Of a DNA stretch of 64,000 bases, positions 43,967 through 55,740 are shown piece by piece. The DNA is taken from contig NC_085137.1 in assembly GCF_035046485.1 (NCBI RefSeq), positions 503,150,536 through 503,214,535 of the forward strand, given 5' to 3'. This DNA comes from Aedes albopictus (Eukaryota; Arthropoda; Insecta; Diptera; Culicidae). The notes under the pieces are model-generated. The model was not told where the DNA came from. It was given only the letters and a program-made list of their open reading frames with translations, and searched no databases. The position numbers and the translations under genes are program-made. Each line of letters begins with the position of its first letter. Within the stretch, counting starts at the first letter, position 1.

Positions 43967-44227
43967 CTATGCGGCCAACTCTTGTAAAAGAGGATTTATA
44001 GAGGTCGAGCAGCTTAGCAGGAATTGTGGAACTAGTCTCTGGAACCAGTCGTCGATTTGTTCAACACCAGCAAGCCTGTGCACCTCGTCGGTCGGGTGGA
44101 ACGGGCTCAGGTCCAGCATCATTTTCAGTTTTAGTTTGATTTGAACTTTGTTTCGGTGACTTTGCGCGCAGTCGAACCATGCGGGGAACCCATACGCCAC
44201 CGTTGGCCTACAAACGGTTTTGTATAG
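43967..44227 (-). pseudogene. Jockey-like LINE 3' fragment, left of an insertion
   Basis: Minus-strand frame LLYKTVCRPTVAYGFPAW to LLQELAA matches the RT C-terminus of Jockey-like LINEs, parallel to the fragment at 39450-40229. It is cut at 44227 by the TIR element, whose right flank (45938 onward) continues it for about 15 bases. Confidence 0.75.
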
Positions 44228-45937
44228 CAGGGTGTCTACGCATAACTCAAAATTAAATTCCCTGAGTTTTCCAGGTTTTTCCGGATGAAATTTTAAAAGT
44301 ATATAATTCAAAAAAATAACCCCATTTTTTTTTTTAATTATATAAAGACATGACATCGGCGGGTTTGTTCTATTCGTCATGAGGGATTTATGTCGGCCAA
44401 ATTGCCTGAAACTTGATCATATTCAGCTTGGTTGGGAAGGATTTGATGCCAACTCTGAGTTCAACAGGTTTTCCGGGATATCTATCCAATAGTTTACGAC
44501 GGGATTTTTACCGATAGTTTTCCGATATTTCTCTTGTTTTCCTCGCGGAATTTCGTCCGTAGCTTCTTTCAGGATTCCATCAGGTTTTCAGAATTCCACC
44601 TTGGATGTCCTTAATATTTCTTCTCGGGATTACTATTACCTAGAAATTTTTTCGAGATGTCTCATTTTTCTCAGGTTTTTCCTGAAGTTCCGGTCGAGAT
44701 TTCTTCAATAACACTTTGCGGAGTTTCTCCCAAGATTTTATTTGAATGCTCTTGAATATTTCTCCAGGAATTTCCTATAAGGTATTTCGTAAGTTATCTC
44801 AGGAAACATTCTGAGGAAAACCCGTAGAAGAATCCCTGCAATAACTTTGGGAGAAATCCGCAAAGGAGTATCCAGAATCACGGGACAATTTCTGGTAGAG
44901 ATTCCGGGAAGAATTTGGGGAATAATGCAGAGAATATTTGTAAAAAAAATCTCAGGTGGATCACTGTAAGAAATCCAGAACAACTACAAGGAACAGCCTG
45001 GCTCTGAAAGAATGCAAGAGAAGAATTCAATGAGAAATATCAGCAATAACTCCTGTGGAAATCCCAGAAGGCACTCTGGAAAAAATCTTAGGAGAAAGTC
45101 CAGGGTAAATTAAGAAAAACTCTGAGAGACATCTCATGACCAACATCGGAAGGAATCTTCTGAGAAAAGTTCCTGGAGATACTACGAGAGAAATTTCAGG
45201 TAAAATAAAAAAAAACCTCGCGAAAACTTTTAAGAAATTCCTGTAGGAGACTATTGCTATTGTTTGAAGATATCACAGGAAACAAATGAAGGAATCTCTT
45301 GAGGAACTCTTGCAGTAAATTCGTAAACTCCTTCAGAAACTCTTGAAGGAACTTTAGTAGGAACCCCAGGAATAACTCCTTTAGCAACTCTGAAAAAAAA
45401 ATCTGTGAAGCCCTTTTGGGGAAGTCCCAAGAGGAACACCGGAAGGAATCGCGTAATGAGGAATGCAAAAAGAAATTCCACGATTTATCCCGACAGAAAT
45501 TCTTATAGAGTATTCGGGATAAATTCTGATAGAAATCCTACGAACATTTCTTTGAGCAAAACACTGGAGAAACTCCGGGAAAAAAACAGCATCCCCGCGA
45601 AAGACTCCAGGAGAAATCGGTTGGATTTCAGGAATCCTGGAAGGTATATCTTTCTGGAAAAAAATTAAAAAGGAATACCAAGAAAAATAGCGTCAAAAAT
45701 GCGGAAGGAATTTTATAAGAAATCCTGGGAGATATTCCAGGAGGTATTTCTAAAGAAGTTCCAGATAGAAACCCTGGCGGAATTTCTAAAAAAATCTTGT
45801 AGGGAAATTTCTATATGGATTTTTACTAGGTTTTTATTCATATGACCCAATGTTTTTTTTTTATTGGAGTAAAATTTCCCTGAGTACTCAAGATATTCCC
45901 TGAGTATTCCAGGTTTTTCCAGGTAGTAGACACCCTG
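44228..45937. mobile_element. 1.7-kb element with CAGGGTGTCTAC termini
   Basis: The left end CAGGGTGTCTACGCATAACT and the right end CAGGGTGTCTACTACCTGG (reverse-complemented) are inverted, and CCCTGAG..TTCCAGG words follow in both. TATAG flanks both sides (44223-44227 and 45938-45942), giving a 5-bp duplication. The interior holds a GAAGAGAACAAA-family scrap (44345-44470) and about 1.3 kb of GGAATTCC-type array (44500-45840). No transposase is visible. The superfamily is unclear: CAG ends suggest hAT, the 5-bp flank does not. Confidence 0.72.
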
Positions 45938-47734
45938 TATAGGAGCACCTCAAGGTGTGTCTGGTAGAACAAAATTAATTTAAAAAAATCGGTATCGCTA
46001 AAACACCCACCAAACGAAAGCTGAAGGTCCCCTCTTTCATTTGAGACTAAAATGAGAAAGTTCTATCGGCGGGTCTGGAACAATTTTTTTTTTCAAATAT
46101 TACTGTATTTGGACATGCTCGGATCACGAGGTACAACATTTAGAAGGTAATCATTTCGGAAAACTTAAAGTTTTTCAATGATGCAATTTAAATCGTTCAA
46201 AAGCATGAATAAAACGATCTAGAACTCCACACCAATTTTATCAACGTAATGGTCTGTCTTATATTGCCGTGACTCGGATAGAACTATCACATGCCGGTAT
46301 TTGTTCAATTTGTGCACCTTTATGGCACCTAAGACTTAAACATTTTTAGGTAATTTAGGCCATTGCAGTAAGGTATAGCTCCTTACTTTTAAAGAAACAA
46401 CTACGAAAAGACCCCCCTAAGTGACGAGGAAAATCAAACCAAGGAGTACGTACTGTGTTTGAAGAAGTTTTTTCCTCCACAATTATCATCCAAAGCAGTT
46501 AATATTCACAGTTTTAGCTTTGTTTAGTAAAATTGTCTAATAACGGGTAATTAGACATAAAAATTATTAGTAACCGTATATCTTTGTAAACTCTCTCAAC
46601 TCTTTGTAAACGCACTCAACTGACAAAAAAAGAACAATTAATGCTACATGTCTAACGGTTGCACAATATATATGTACTAAGAACAATGTGCTAAGCTGTC
46701 GGTTATCAATAGTTTGATCTTCTGCTAGCATCATGGAATTATAGACGAGTTGGCAACTTTTCATTTAATTCTACAGCTTTATTGACATACACACATGTTT
46801 TACATTAAGATGAATATATTACGAAGCCACCCCTCGAATTTTCAAGAGCACAAATTAAGAACCAAATGATGAATTGCGATAAAAAGATGATCGATTGGTC
46901 ACCACCAGCGGGTGACCAATCGATCAACTTCTCAGCGTGGTCAGACATTGGGTTCTTCAGATGTGTGAAGAATTAGCTTACGTTAAAATTCACAAATAAA
47001 AAGAAAATAAAAAATGGTTCTTCAGATTTGTGCTTTTAAAAATTCTAGGGGTGGCTTCGTTATATATTCACCTTAAAGTACATAATATGTCTGAACACAT
47101 ACATAATAATCAGAACGGATTGAAAATATCTTAACTTGTTCTTGTTTCTACATGCAGGTTGTTGATATTGTAACAACTTTTTCTGAAAGATATCAGAGAT
47201 AGCAGTTAGTACTACCCCACAAAAAAAAAAGTTCGGACTTGCTCATTTAAATTTATCTCTTTCAATGGTGAGAATATACCCATTAGATTTACTCTCTATG
47301 AGCTTAAATATTATTTGAAACCTTCTACATGGAGTAGCGGTACTTGTTTGTGAAATATGTAGTGCTGCAAGATATACAACTTCTCATAAAGGGCAAATGG
47401 GGCAGATCTAGGGCTACTACCGATGACGCAGAAAGAAATTGCTCGTTGCAGTTGTGTTCTAGATGCTACAGGGAGATGATCAAAGGCAAGCAACCTGTTT
47501 GCACTAAAGCTGAAGTATATTGAAACTTACTGAACATCATTCAGACTTCTCATAAAGTTGCTGCGGTTGCTTAATATTTGCGGGCAAAACCCAGAAATCA
47601 GGCTGATCAGATGAAGCTCTCAGATATTCATGAACTTCCATCCAGATGGAAACCGGCGTCAACGAGTGACCAGAACAGTAAACCGATTTTGTTCACCGAT
47701 GATTTGTTTTTGATAACAAAAAGGACCCATAAAG

Positions 47735-48060
47735 CCACAGTTGCAAAGGCGTGGGTATCCAGCATAACCATGCTGAGGATGATGGGTTCGATTCCCGGTC
47801 AGTCCAGGACCTTTTCGTGAAGGAAATTTACTCGACTTAAATGAGCATGCAGTATTTTTGTGCAAGTCACACGCATGCACATGCAAAATAGAAATTGGCA
47901 AAATAAGTTTTTAGTGAAAGTGCTTGTAGGAGATAAAATAAGAAAATGTGAAACAAATCGAACAATTTAATTAATTCTTATTATATCTCCTACAGTGCTC
48001 ATAGAACAAGCTAAGAAGCAGGCTTTGTCCCTGTATGGTCGTTACGCCAAGAAGAAGAAT
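47735..48060 (+). mobile_element. Diverged Feilai-like SINE with a 70-bp insertion
   Basis: GGGTTCGATTCCCGGTCAG (near 47783), CTTTTCGTGAAGGAAATTTAC and the tail GCAGGCTTTGTCCCTGTATG match the family in order. The copy is split at 47925-47994 by a small inverted-repeat insertion. Confidence 0.75.
47925..47994. mobile_element. 70-bp miniature inverted-repeat insertion
   Basis: The ends TGTAGGAGATAAAATAAG and CTTATTATATCTCCTACA are inverted repeats, and GTGCT flanks both sides (47920-47924 and 47995-47999). Intact SINE copies read GTGCT once at this place, so it is an insertion. Confidence 0.72.
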
Positions 48061-48715
48061 ATGAAGAATACGTAAGTAAACATGTGTCTAGGGTACCAGA
48101 CGCGCATTGAAGTTAAGAAGCTGTTTGAGGAGAATATATGACGAAGTCACACCCCGAAATTTCAAGATAAAGCATAAATCTGAAGAACTAAATGACGGTA
48201 TGTGCTGTAAAGTTGGGCGATTGGTGACCTGCTAGTACCAGTCAAATACGAGACCCTAAAGACGTATACGCATCTGTCATAGGATGCAAACACATTATTG
48301 GAATTCAAAGGAACGGCATATAACTCGATTTTATACTCACTGTTCTAGCACTTTCACCACACTGTCCATAAACACAAAACTGACGTTTGCTGGATTTCCT
48401 ATTCACATGGGACTCTTATGCTTTTATGGGTAGAATAATAAATATAATTTTAAAAATACACCGTCGGAAAGTGATGCTTGCAATCGAAAAACAGTGTTTT
48501 GCCATAAATGTGTTCTTCAAAAAAATGGAAAAATATCATGTTTTTTCAAAAAAAAAAAATGTTCTAGACCCGCCGATAGAACTTTCTCATTTTAGTCTCA
48601 AATGAAAGGGGGGACCCTTAGCTTTCGTTTGGTGGGTGTCTTAGCGATACCAATTTTTTTAAATTAATGTTGTCCACCAGACACACCGTGACCTGGATAG
48701 AGGGATGTAGCTAGA

Positions 48716-49275
48716 AATCCTCTACATAGAGATGAGCGGAAGTTACATACGTCGATTCGGCAACGCTGTTTGTTTTGTTTACAACAGCTGCCAACACTTG
48801 CTACAAAGCTAGATGTTCAAACTTTGTGCGTGACTTCGTTGTGGTTCAAGTTGTTTTGTTTACATTTTCTAATTATGGTAGATTTTTTTTTTCAAAACTT
48901 TGTTGAAATAGCGGAGCAATCGAAGAAATCTGAAATTCATTGCAAAAGTGTTACGCTAATCATATCGGCAGAAGTGAAGCAAGAAGCAGCAATGGAAGTT
49001 TTTTCGACAAGTTCAGCAACAAAAGTGTCGTCATAAGCATGAGCTTTTGAAAGCAGAATTGATAAATTTTTATCTTTTTACTAAACATACATATGCCGCC
49101 AATATCTCGATATTAAAAATAAATAATTTTAATTTATTTAGTTCCGATTGCAATACCGTTCAAACGACGCCTTCCTACGAACGATAAGCATGTTCATTTG
49201 GCTCACACTTTGACAGTTCTCTCTGCACGATTGGCTCACAATGGCCGCCTCCGCAGATCTCTATAATGTAGGATT
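48716..49275. mobile_element. 560-bp MITE, copy 2
   Basis: By eye this is the exact reverse complement of 22657-23216. It sits in LINE-derived sequence. Confidence 0.78.
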
Positions 49276-49976
49276 ACTAGATGTAGCCGAGAGCGCCTCT
49301 TGACAAGCGGGTAGAGCGATTTTGTGAGTAGGTCACATTTTCGAATGCTGTTTGTCACATGGCAACCGAAGTTCAGCTTCTGGTCCAGGGTCATACCGAG
49401 GTAACCAACGGTTGGTGTCCACGGTATATCAACATATTTATGCTAAAACATTATTTCTAGGACAGCTATTGGAACATGAGCGGCTTCTGGTACACTGACG
49501 GTATACAACGATGTCCTGCCCAACTGAATCGTAGCCATTTTCCACGTCGAGAAGGGACATGCCAGTCGATTTGCTCGTTGACAATCGTTTTTTTTTTTTC
49601 TGATGCGTAATGCCAGAAAGTTTGTGCACCTATGGGTGGCAGCCGAACTTCTCCGCTAGAACGACTTCCTCCGTCTGCAGGTGTCGTGCGAGGAATACCT
49701 TTTCTTGAATCTTGCTTACGCTGCTGCTCAGCAGATGTACCGGTCGATAGTTATTTGGATTGGTGATATTCTTATTTGCCTTCGGGATGGCTATAATGTT
49801 ATCATCCAGTCAAAACAACCCTTTTCTTGGTAGCTTTCAGATTCCAACCTGCTCGGGAGATTTTCGATTTCTACTGCGTGTGGATGATTGATTTCACGTT
49901 TCGCCTCATTCGATTTTACCAGAACAGCGTTGAAAACGGGAGGATTCGAAACAAGTATTTGGACAATTGCAGTGCC
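49276..49976 (-). pseudogene. R1/Jockey-like RT fragment, decayed
   Basis: On the minus strand, fragments such as IAIPKANKNITNPNNYRP and SSVSKIQEKVFLARHLQ match the fingers of a non-LTR reverse transcriptase (the NYRPI..L..SK..E box). Stops and frameshifts, including a T run near 49590, prevent a continuous frame. The LINE is cut at 49981 by the fold-back element and continues for a short way at 53951-54011. Confidence 0.65.
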
Positions 49977-51071
49977 CATCGCACAGTGGGATCATTCTGA
50001 AAAAAGACGATCAAAACCTCTAAGAGCCGTTAGATGACATTTTAGCATATAGGTGTCTTTGGAAGATATGTTCAGAAAAATCTTCTCTATTTTTATGCAT
50101 ATTCACTGTATGGTAAAACTGTAGGGTGAACCCGAGCAAAAAAATATTTTCTCAAGATATTTTTTTAGAGGGTAGATGTCTTCAGCAAAGTTGTAGAACA
50201 AGTAATTTCAAGTAACTTTGCTGAAGACACCATATAGCTTGGACTTCATTTTTAGGGAGAAAATATGAAAGTTTTAAAAAACAACCTCAAAATCAGTTTT
50301 TTGAACTATTCCATGATTGTATCATAAAATTTCAACGTGATATATTCTACAAGTTTGTAGGTATTACTGGAATACATTATCTTGCCGAAGACACCAACTC
50401 TGTAAAATTGAAAATTGCTCTAGTAAACCAATTTTTTTGAAAATTTTTCACTATTTTCACTATTGAATATTTTTTGAATAGGCACTTTTTGGCAGCCGTG
50501 CTATCAAAATTTCACTGCCTCATTATGTCCAGAATAGACCAAAAGTGACTTAACAATCGGGTCTGATAAGGCACTTTGATTTCTGATGCTATTTTAATAG
50601 TCATTTTTCAAAGGAAATATTCACTAATTTCATACAAATCATTTAATACAAACTGAAAACTCACGAAAACTTTTCGACATTAATATTTGTTAATCAAAAT
50701 AGTATTCTTGTTGAAATAGCCTACATTTCTAACACTGTGGTTGACTTTACATTGAATACCCGACAAAAAATATCGCTTTTTGAATGTTTAGATGAGTTAA
50801 AAACTCACTATTGAATACTTTTTTAGTAGGCACTTTTTGGCAGCCGTGCTGTCAAAATTTCTATGGTTCATTATGTCCAGAATAGACCAAAATTGACTTA
50901 ACAATCGGGTCTGTTATGGCACTTTGGTATCTGAAGCTATTTGAATAGTAATTTTCAAAGAAAATATTCACAAGTCTCATGCAACCTTTCGGTATAATTT
51001 TTAGCTCACCCGAGTAGTAATTCTGAATAAAAAAAAACAAGTTAAATTAATGTAGACTATTTCAACTGTTA

Positions 51072-51658
51072 CTTACCTTTACTTACCGGTCAGGCTAAGG
51101 CCGGGGTGGCCTCTGCTGTACATAGTAGCCGCCTCCATTCCACTCGGTCCATGGCTGTTTGTCTCCAGTTCCGCACTCTGCGTAGGGTCCGCAGATCGTC
51201 CTCTACTTGGTCGACCCACCTAGCTCGCTGCGCTCCACGTCTTCTTGTACCGGTCGGATGACTCTCGAGAACCATTTTAGTCGGGTTGCTATCCGACATC
51301 CTGATGACGTGACCCGCCCACCGTAGCCTCCCGATTTTCGCGGTATGGACGATGGTTGGTTCTCCCAGCAGCTGATGCAGCTCGTGGTTCATTCGCCTTC
51401 TCCAAGTCCCGTCTTCCATCTGCACTCCGCCGTAGATGGTACGCAACACCTTCCGTTCGAAAACTCCAAGGGCGCGTTGGTCCTCTGCACGTAGGGTCCA
51501 TGTTTCGTGCCCATAGAGGACGACCGGTCTAATCAACGTTTTGTAGATGGTTAACTTCGTGTTACGGCGAACTTTATTCGATCGTAGAGTTCTGCGGAGT
51601 CCAAAGTAGGCACGATTTCCTGCCACAATGCGCCTCTGAATTTCTCTGCTGGTGTCGT
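51072..51658 (-). pseudogene. 5'-truncated RTE-like LINE, RT C-terminus
   Basis: A continuous minus-strand frame reads DTSREIQRRIVAGNRAY, LYGHETWTLRAEDQ and RLRWAGHVIRM, the C-terminal region of an RTE-type RT, ending near 51090 with short TTACC-type tail repeats. The 13-bp duplication ATTTCAACTGTTA (51059-51071 and 51659-51671) marks a target-primed insertion into the fold-back arm. Confidence 0.88.
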
Positions 51659-53309
51659 ATTTCAACTGTTAGTGTCATTAATTTTGAACTACAAATTTTG
51701 AAAGAGAGAAAAGCCTCTTTGAGTAATTTCCTCATCTACGAAATCTTTATCAACAAGGCACAAAACCTTTTTATCTTTTCAAAAATTCGTCCTCCGGAAA
51801 AGTATCCATAATCGAGCCGTGATCTCAATGCATTTGTTTATGTTAAAATACAAACATTAATCAATTAACTAAAACAATGATAACATTTCTGTTCATTTGC
51901 TATGTTAACATTATAACTTCGGTTAAAAAACTAAAAAGGCGAAAATATAATGAATGCCTCTACAAGTTTTGTGTTGAAAATATAAAAATAAAATAAAACG
52001 AGTGAAACATCACATCACATTGAAACAGCCAGTATCTGTTAGAGATATTCTAGGTTGTAAGTCTTACGCCATGATGAAAATTCTTCACAGATATTTTATT
52101 GAAATTGGTTATGCTGTTTGATACTCTTTAAAATTTATTTTTTGCGGTTTTCAAGAACTCCGTCCGCTAGGTCGATTCCTGTCCATGATTTTCAAAATTC
52201 CTTCGTCGTAGACATATTACCTGGGTTCATCCCTTGACAAATACGCATCAAGATCACGGCTCGGTTATGGATACTTTTCCGAAGGAGCCTTTAGTTTTAA
52301 GTTTATATTATAACGATTTTTTGAAAAGATAACAAGGTTTTGTGCCTTTTTGATAAAGATTTCGTAGATGAAGAAATCACTCAAAGAGGCTTTTCCCTCT
52401 TTCAAAATTTGTAGTTCAAAATAAATGACACCAACAGTTGAAATAGTCTACATTTATTTAACTTGTTTTTTTTTTATTCAGAATTACTACTCGGGTGAGC
52501 TAAAAATAATATCGAAAGGTTGTATGAGACTTGTGAATATTTTCTTTGAAAATTACTATTCAAATAGCTTCAGATATCAAAGTGCCTTAACAGACCTGAT
52601 TGTTAAGTCAATTTTGGTCTATTCTGGACATAATGAACCATAGAAATTTTGACAGCACGGCTGCCAAAAAGTGCCTACTCAAAAAATATTCAATAGTGAG
52701 TTTTTAACTAATCTAAACATTTAAAAAGCGATATTTTTTGTCGGGTATTCAATGTAAAGTCAACCACAGTGTTAGAAATGTAGGCTATTTCAACAAGAAT
52801 ACTATTTTGATTAACAAATATTAATGTCGAAAAGTTTTCGTGAGTTTTCAGTTTGTATTAAATGATTTGTATGAAATTAGTGAATATTTCCTTTGAAAAA
52901 TGACTATTAAAATAGCATCAGAAATCAAAGTGCCTTATCAGACCCGATTGTTAAGTCACTTTTGGTCTATTCTGGACATAATGAGGCAGTGAAATTTTGA
53001 TAGCACGGCTGCCAAAAAGTGCCTATTCAAAAAATATTCAATAGTGAAAATAGTGAAAAATTTCCAAAAAAATTGGTTTACTGGAGCAATTTTCAATTTT
53101 ACAGAGTTGGTGTCTTCGGCAAGATAATGTATTCCAGTAGTACCTACAAACTTGTAGAACATATCACGTTGAAATTATACGATATAATCATGGAATAGTT
53201 CAAAAAACTGATTTTGAGGTTGTTTTTTAAAACTTTCATATTTTCTCCCTAAAACTGAAGTCCAAGCTATATGGTGTCTTCAGCTAAGTTACTTGAAATT
53301 ACTTGTTCT

Positions 53310-53728
53310 CAGGGTATGAAAAACAGATCACGCCGAAAAACAAACGCTTTGTCCTAAGCGGTGCATGTTGGTAACAAAGGCGCTCCGCAACAAACGCATG
53401 TCAGGCGATAAGAGCAATAAAACAAACATCGCTTGCCGTGCGTGTGCTGATATTCCGGCTTTTCTGCTGAAATTTTCGACCCACATCATCGAATTCATAA
53501 GCATTTGGACGAATTAAGACTCTTGCAAACCTCAGAGTCGAGTTTCAGTTGTAAAACAATGCGAAAATCACGATGTGAATAGAACAGAACAAATATTCCT
53601 ACCGTTTTTGTTGTGAACAAACTCGGGAGCGATTTTGTCATTATCTGCTAACGAAAAAACAAAGCGTTGTTGCCGTGCCTTCTTTGTTGCCTATTTTTCG
53701 CTTGCGGTGGCATATTCTGCGTACACTG
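53310..53728. mobile_element. 419-bp hAT-type MITE in the right arm
   Basis: The ends CAGGGTATG and CAGTGTACG (right, reverse-complemented) are short imperfect inverted repeats, and the 8-bp CTTGTTCT flanks both sides (53302-53309 and 53729-53736). The left arm of the fold-back lacks it. ACAAACGC and CAAAGCG words recur in both halves. Confidence 0.83.
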
Positions 53729-54013
53729 CTTGTTCTACAACTTTGCTGAAGACATCTACCCTCTAAAAAAAGTATTTTGAAAAAATATTTTTTTGTTCGG
53801 GTTCACCCTACAGTTTTACCATACAGTGAATAAACATAAAAATAGAGAAGATTTTTCTGAACATATCTTCCAAAGACACCTATATGATAAAATGTCATCT
53901 AACGGCTCTTAGAGGTTTTGATCGTCTTTTTTCAGAATGATCCCACTGTGCATCGCCTGGCAAATTCTGCTGCGAACGCTTCGACTTTCGGTGATGGATT
54001 CAATACGAGATTA

Positions 54014-55469
54014 GGGGTAGGCGGGGCAATATCGACACCCGGGGCAGAATGGACACCCTCAATATTTTGAAATATGCGAACTTTTTTGAACTTTTAATGA
54101 ATGGAGAATATAGTCCATTTATCTAAAACTTAGTTTCAGGAAAGAAACATTCTAAATTAAAATTATAGGGTGCGGGCACCGGTTTTGGCCAGTCTAAGGG
54201 AAATCATTTTTATAAAAATAACCAATAATCCTATGAAAACAACCAATGCGTCAAAAGAAAGGTTTCAATCTATATTTTGAAGGAAAAATGCAGAAATCAT
54301 GCCAATACTTGATTTTTGTATTAAAAGTGGCACTGGCCAAAATAGAAGCTCTGCCGCAGTTTTGGCCATATTTTTAAGTTTGATTTCTATTTTGGCCAAT
54401 CACGTGTATTTCTTATGGGAGTGGCCAAATTAGAAGCACCCTGGCCAAAATAGATATATGGGAGCAGATTTTTTAAGGAAATATATTTTTTTCTTCCAGT
54501 TTTAAATCAAAATGTGTGGTTTTCACAGCTGTAATCATCATATTGTATTAGGATCTACTAGTAAAAAATAAATTTACGCCGATTTAGATTGCAACAGGCT
54601 CAATACCGCACTATGGCCAAAACTCCGGACTGGCCAAAACTGAAGCTTCTACCCTACTTGATTTTACACGAAAAAGTTGCGTCCTCCGTTTTTTGTGCAT
54701 GGAAATTATAATTTTCACACCATCTAAAATAAGATTTAGTGATTAATTGATTGCAGGTCAATTAAAACCTGATATTTCTAGAACACATGCAAGTAGTTTT
54801 GCTGTATCTACATGCTTAACATGTTTATATTTTCTTCTTTATCATATCAAAAATCAAGGTTGGAAATATCTTCTGCTGCCGGGGCAAAATGAACACTCAC
54901 CTTTTTGAAAGAAGCAGCAAGGGAAAAATATAACCTAAATCACAAACCAACCAAATTCTTCGATTTCAGTATATTTTCGGTTAAATGTTCACTATAGTAG
55001 ACATAGGGTGAAACAAATTGGTCAAAAAACGACAGCAGTGGAAAATAGTTGTTCTAGGCACAGCTGTACATGCCGAAAAAAAACGAAGCTTTATCCAAAA
55101 CAGCCTGAATTTAAATTAACTGAACAAAAATTATCTACTTCGGCGTATTATTCATCCATAATAGTTGTTTTGTAATGAAATGACTTTATAGGTGTAAATA
55201 ATGTACGAAATTCGTAAAAGTCTCATGGTGTCCATATTGCCCCATGGGGGTGTCCATTCTGCCCCGTATGCTCGACGGTCATGAAAACCTAACATTTTTC
55301 AAAACATTTTTTAAAGTAGATAAATCATTTTTCTTCGTGAGCATTCTTATGCAATAGATGCTAAATAGACTTTAAAAGGATACACGTATCAAAAAACTAA
55401 ACTTTTTTGACATCTTGCCTGGTAAAGTTGACAAAAACCTTAGGGTGTCCATATTGCCCCGCCTACCCC
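54014..55469. mobile_element. TA-flanked MITE, GGACACCC-word family, copy 2
   Basis: This is highly similar to 8572-9540, in the same orientation, flanked by TA at 54012-54013 and 55470-55471. It is lengthened by a nested MITE at 54168-54654. Confidence 0.83.
54168..54654. mobile_element. 487-bp nested MITE, GGCCAAAA-word family
   Basis: It is inserted at TA (54166-54167 and 54655-54656) where copy 1 at about 8730 has no insert. The ends GGGTGCGGGCACCGGTTTTG and, reverse-complemented, GGGTAGAAGCTTCAGTTTTG are inverted repeats. TGGCCAAAA or TTTTGGCCA occurs about ten times inside. Confidence 0.87.
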
Positions 55470-55471
55470 TA

Positions 55472-55740
55472 CCAGCGAGCATGAATGATCGTGTTTCGAG
55501 AAGTTTCACGCATTCGATGTATTCGTTCAATACATGGCCTTCATGCCTATTTTCACCTTCTATAAATTTTCACACTTATTCGCAACCTAGCGAATACTAT
55601 CATACCTATCATTTCATACTCTACTCCCTTACTCTCTGAGTAGAAAAAGACTGATAAAGCCATAAAATCATTAAGTTATAAATAGAATACGGTCAATAAA
55701 TCAGAATGCTGATGATATAGATATTATAACTCGCAAATTT
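55472..55740. other. Unassigned sequence, possibly LINE-derived
   Basis: I see no clear feature. It may continue the decayed R1/Jockey-like fragment. Confidence 0.35.

Larger units (their letters stand above)
45954..48687. mobile_element. 2.7-kb element with long inverted termini
   Basis: The first about 130 bases (GGTGTGTCTGGT, then GGTATCGCTAA, AACGAAAGCTGA, CTCATTTTAG) reappear in reverse complement at 48560-48687. Internally, 46816-46865 and 47017-47062 form another inverted pair, and 46891-46922 is a short palindrome. I find no transposase. A diverged SINE lies at 47735-48060. The target duplication is not clear. Confidence 0.7.
49982..53950. mobile_element. 3.97-kb Transib-like fold-back element with CACAGTG ends
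   Basis: The left end CACAGTGGGATCATTCTG and the right end are perfect inverted repeats, and CATCG flanks both sides (49977-49981 and 53951-53955). The arms run to about 51826 and from about 52253. Without later insertions each arm is about 1.25 kb, and the spacer is about 0.42 kb. Within each arm, a segment of roughly 150 bp is present twice (for example 50486-50640 and 50831-50980). CACAGTG-type ends and a 5-bp CG-ended target are features of Transib transposons. No transposase frame is present, so assignment rests on termini only. A LINE fragment and a hAT-type MITE interrupt the arms. Confidence 0.75.
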
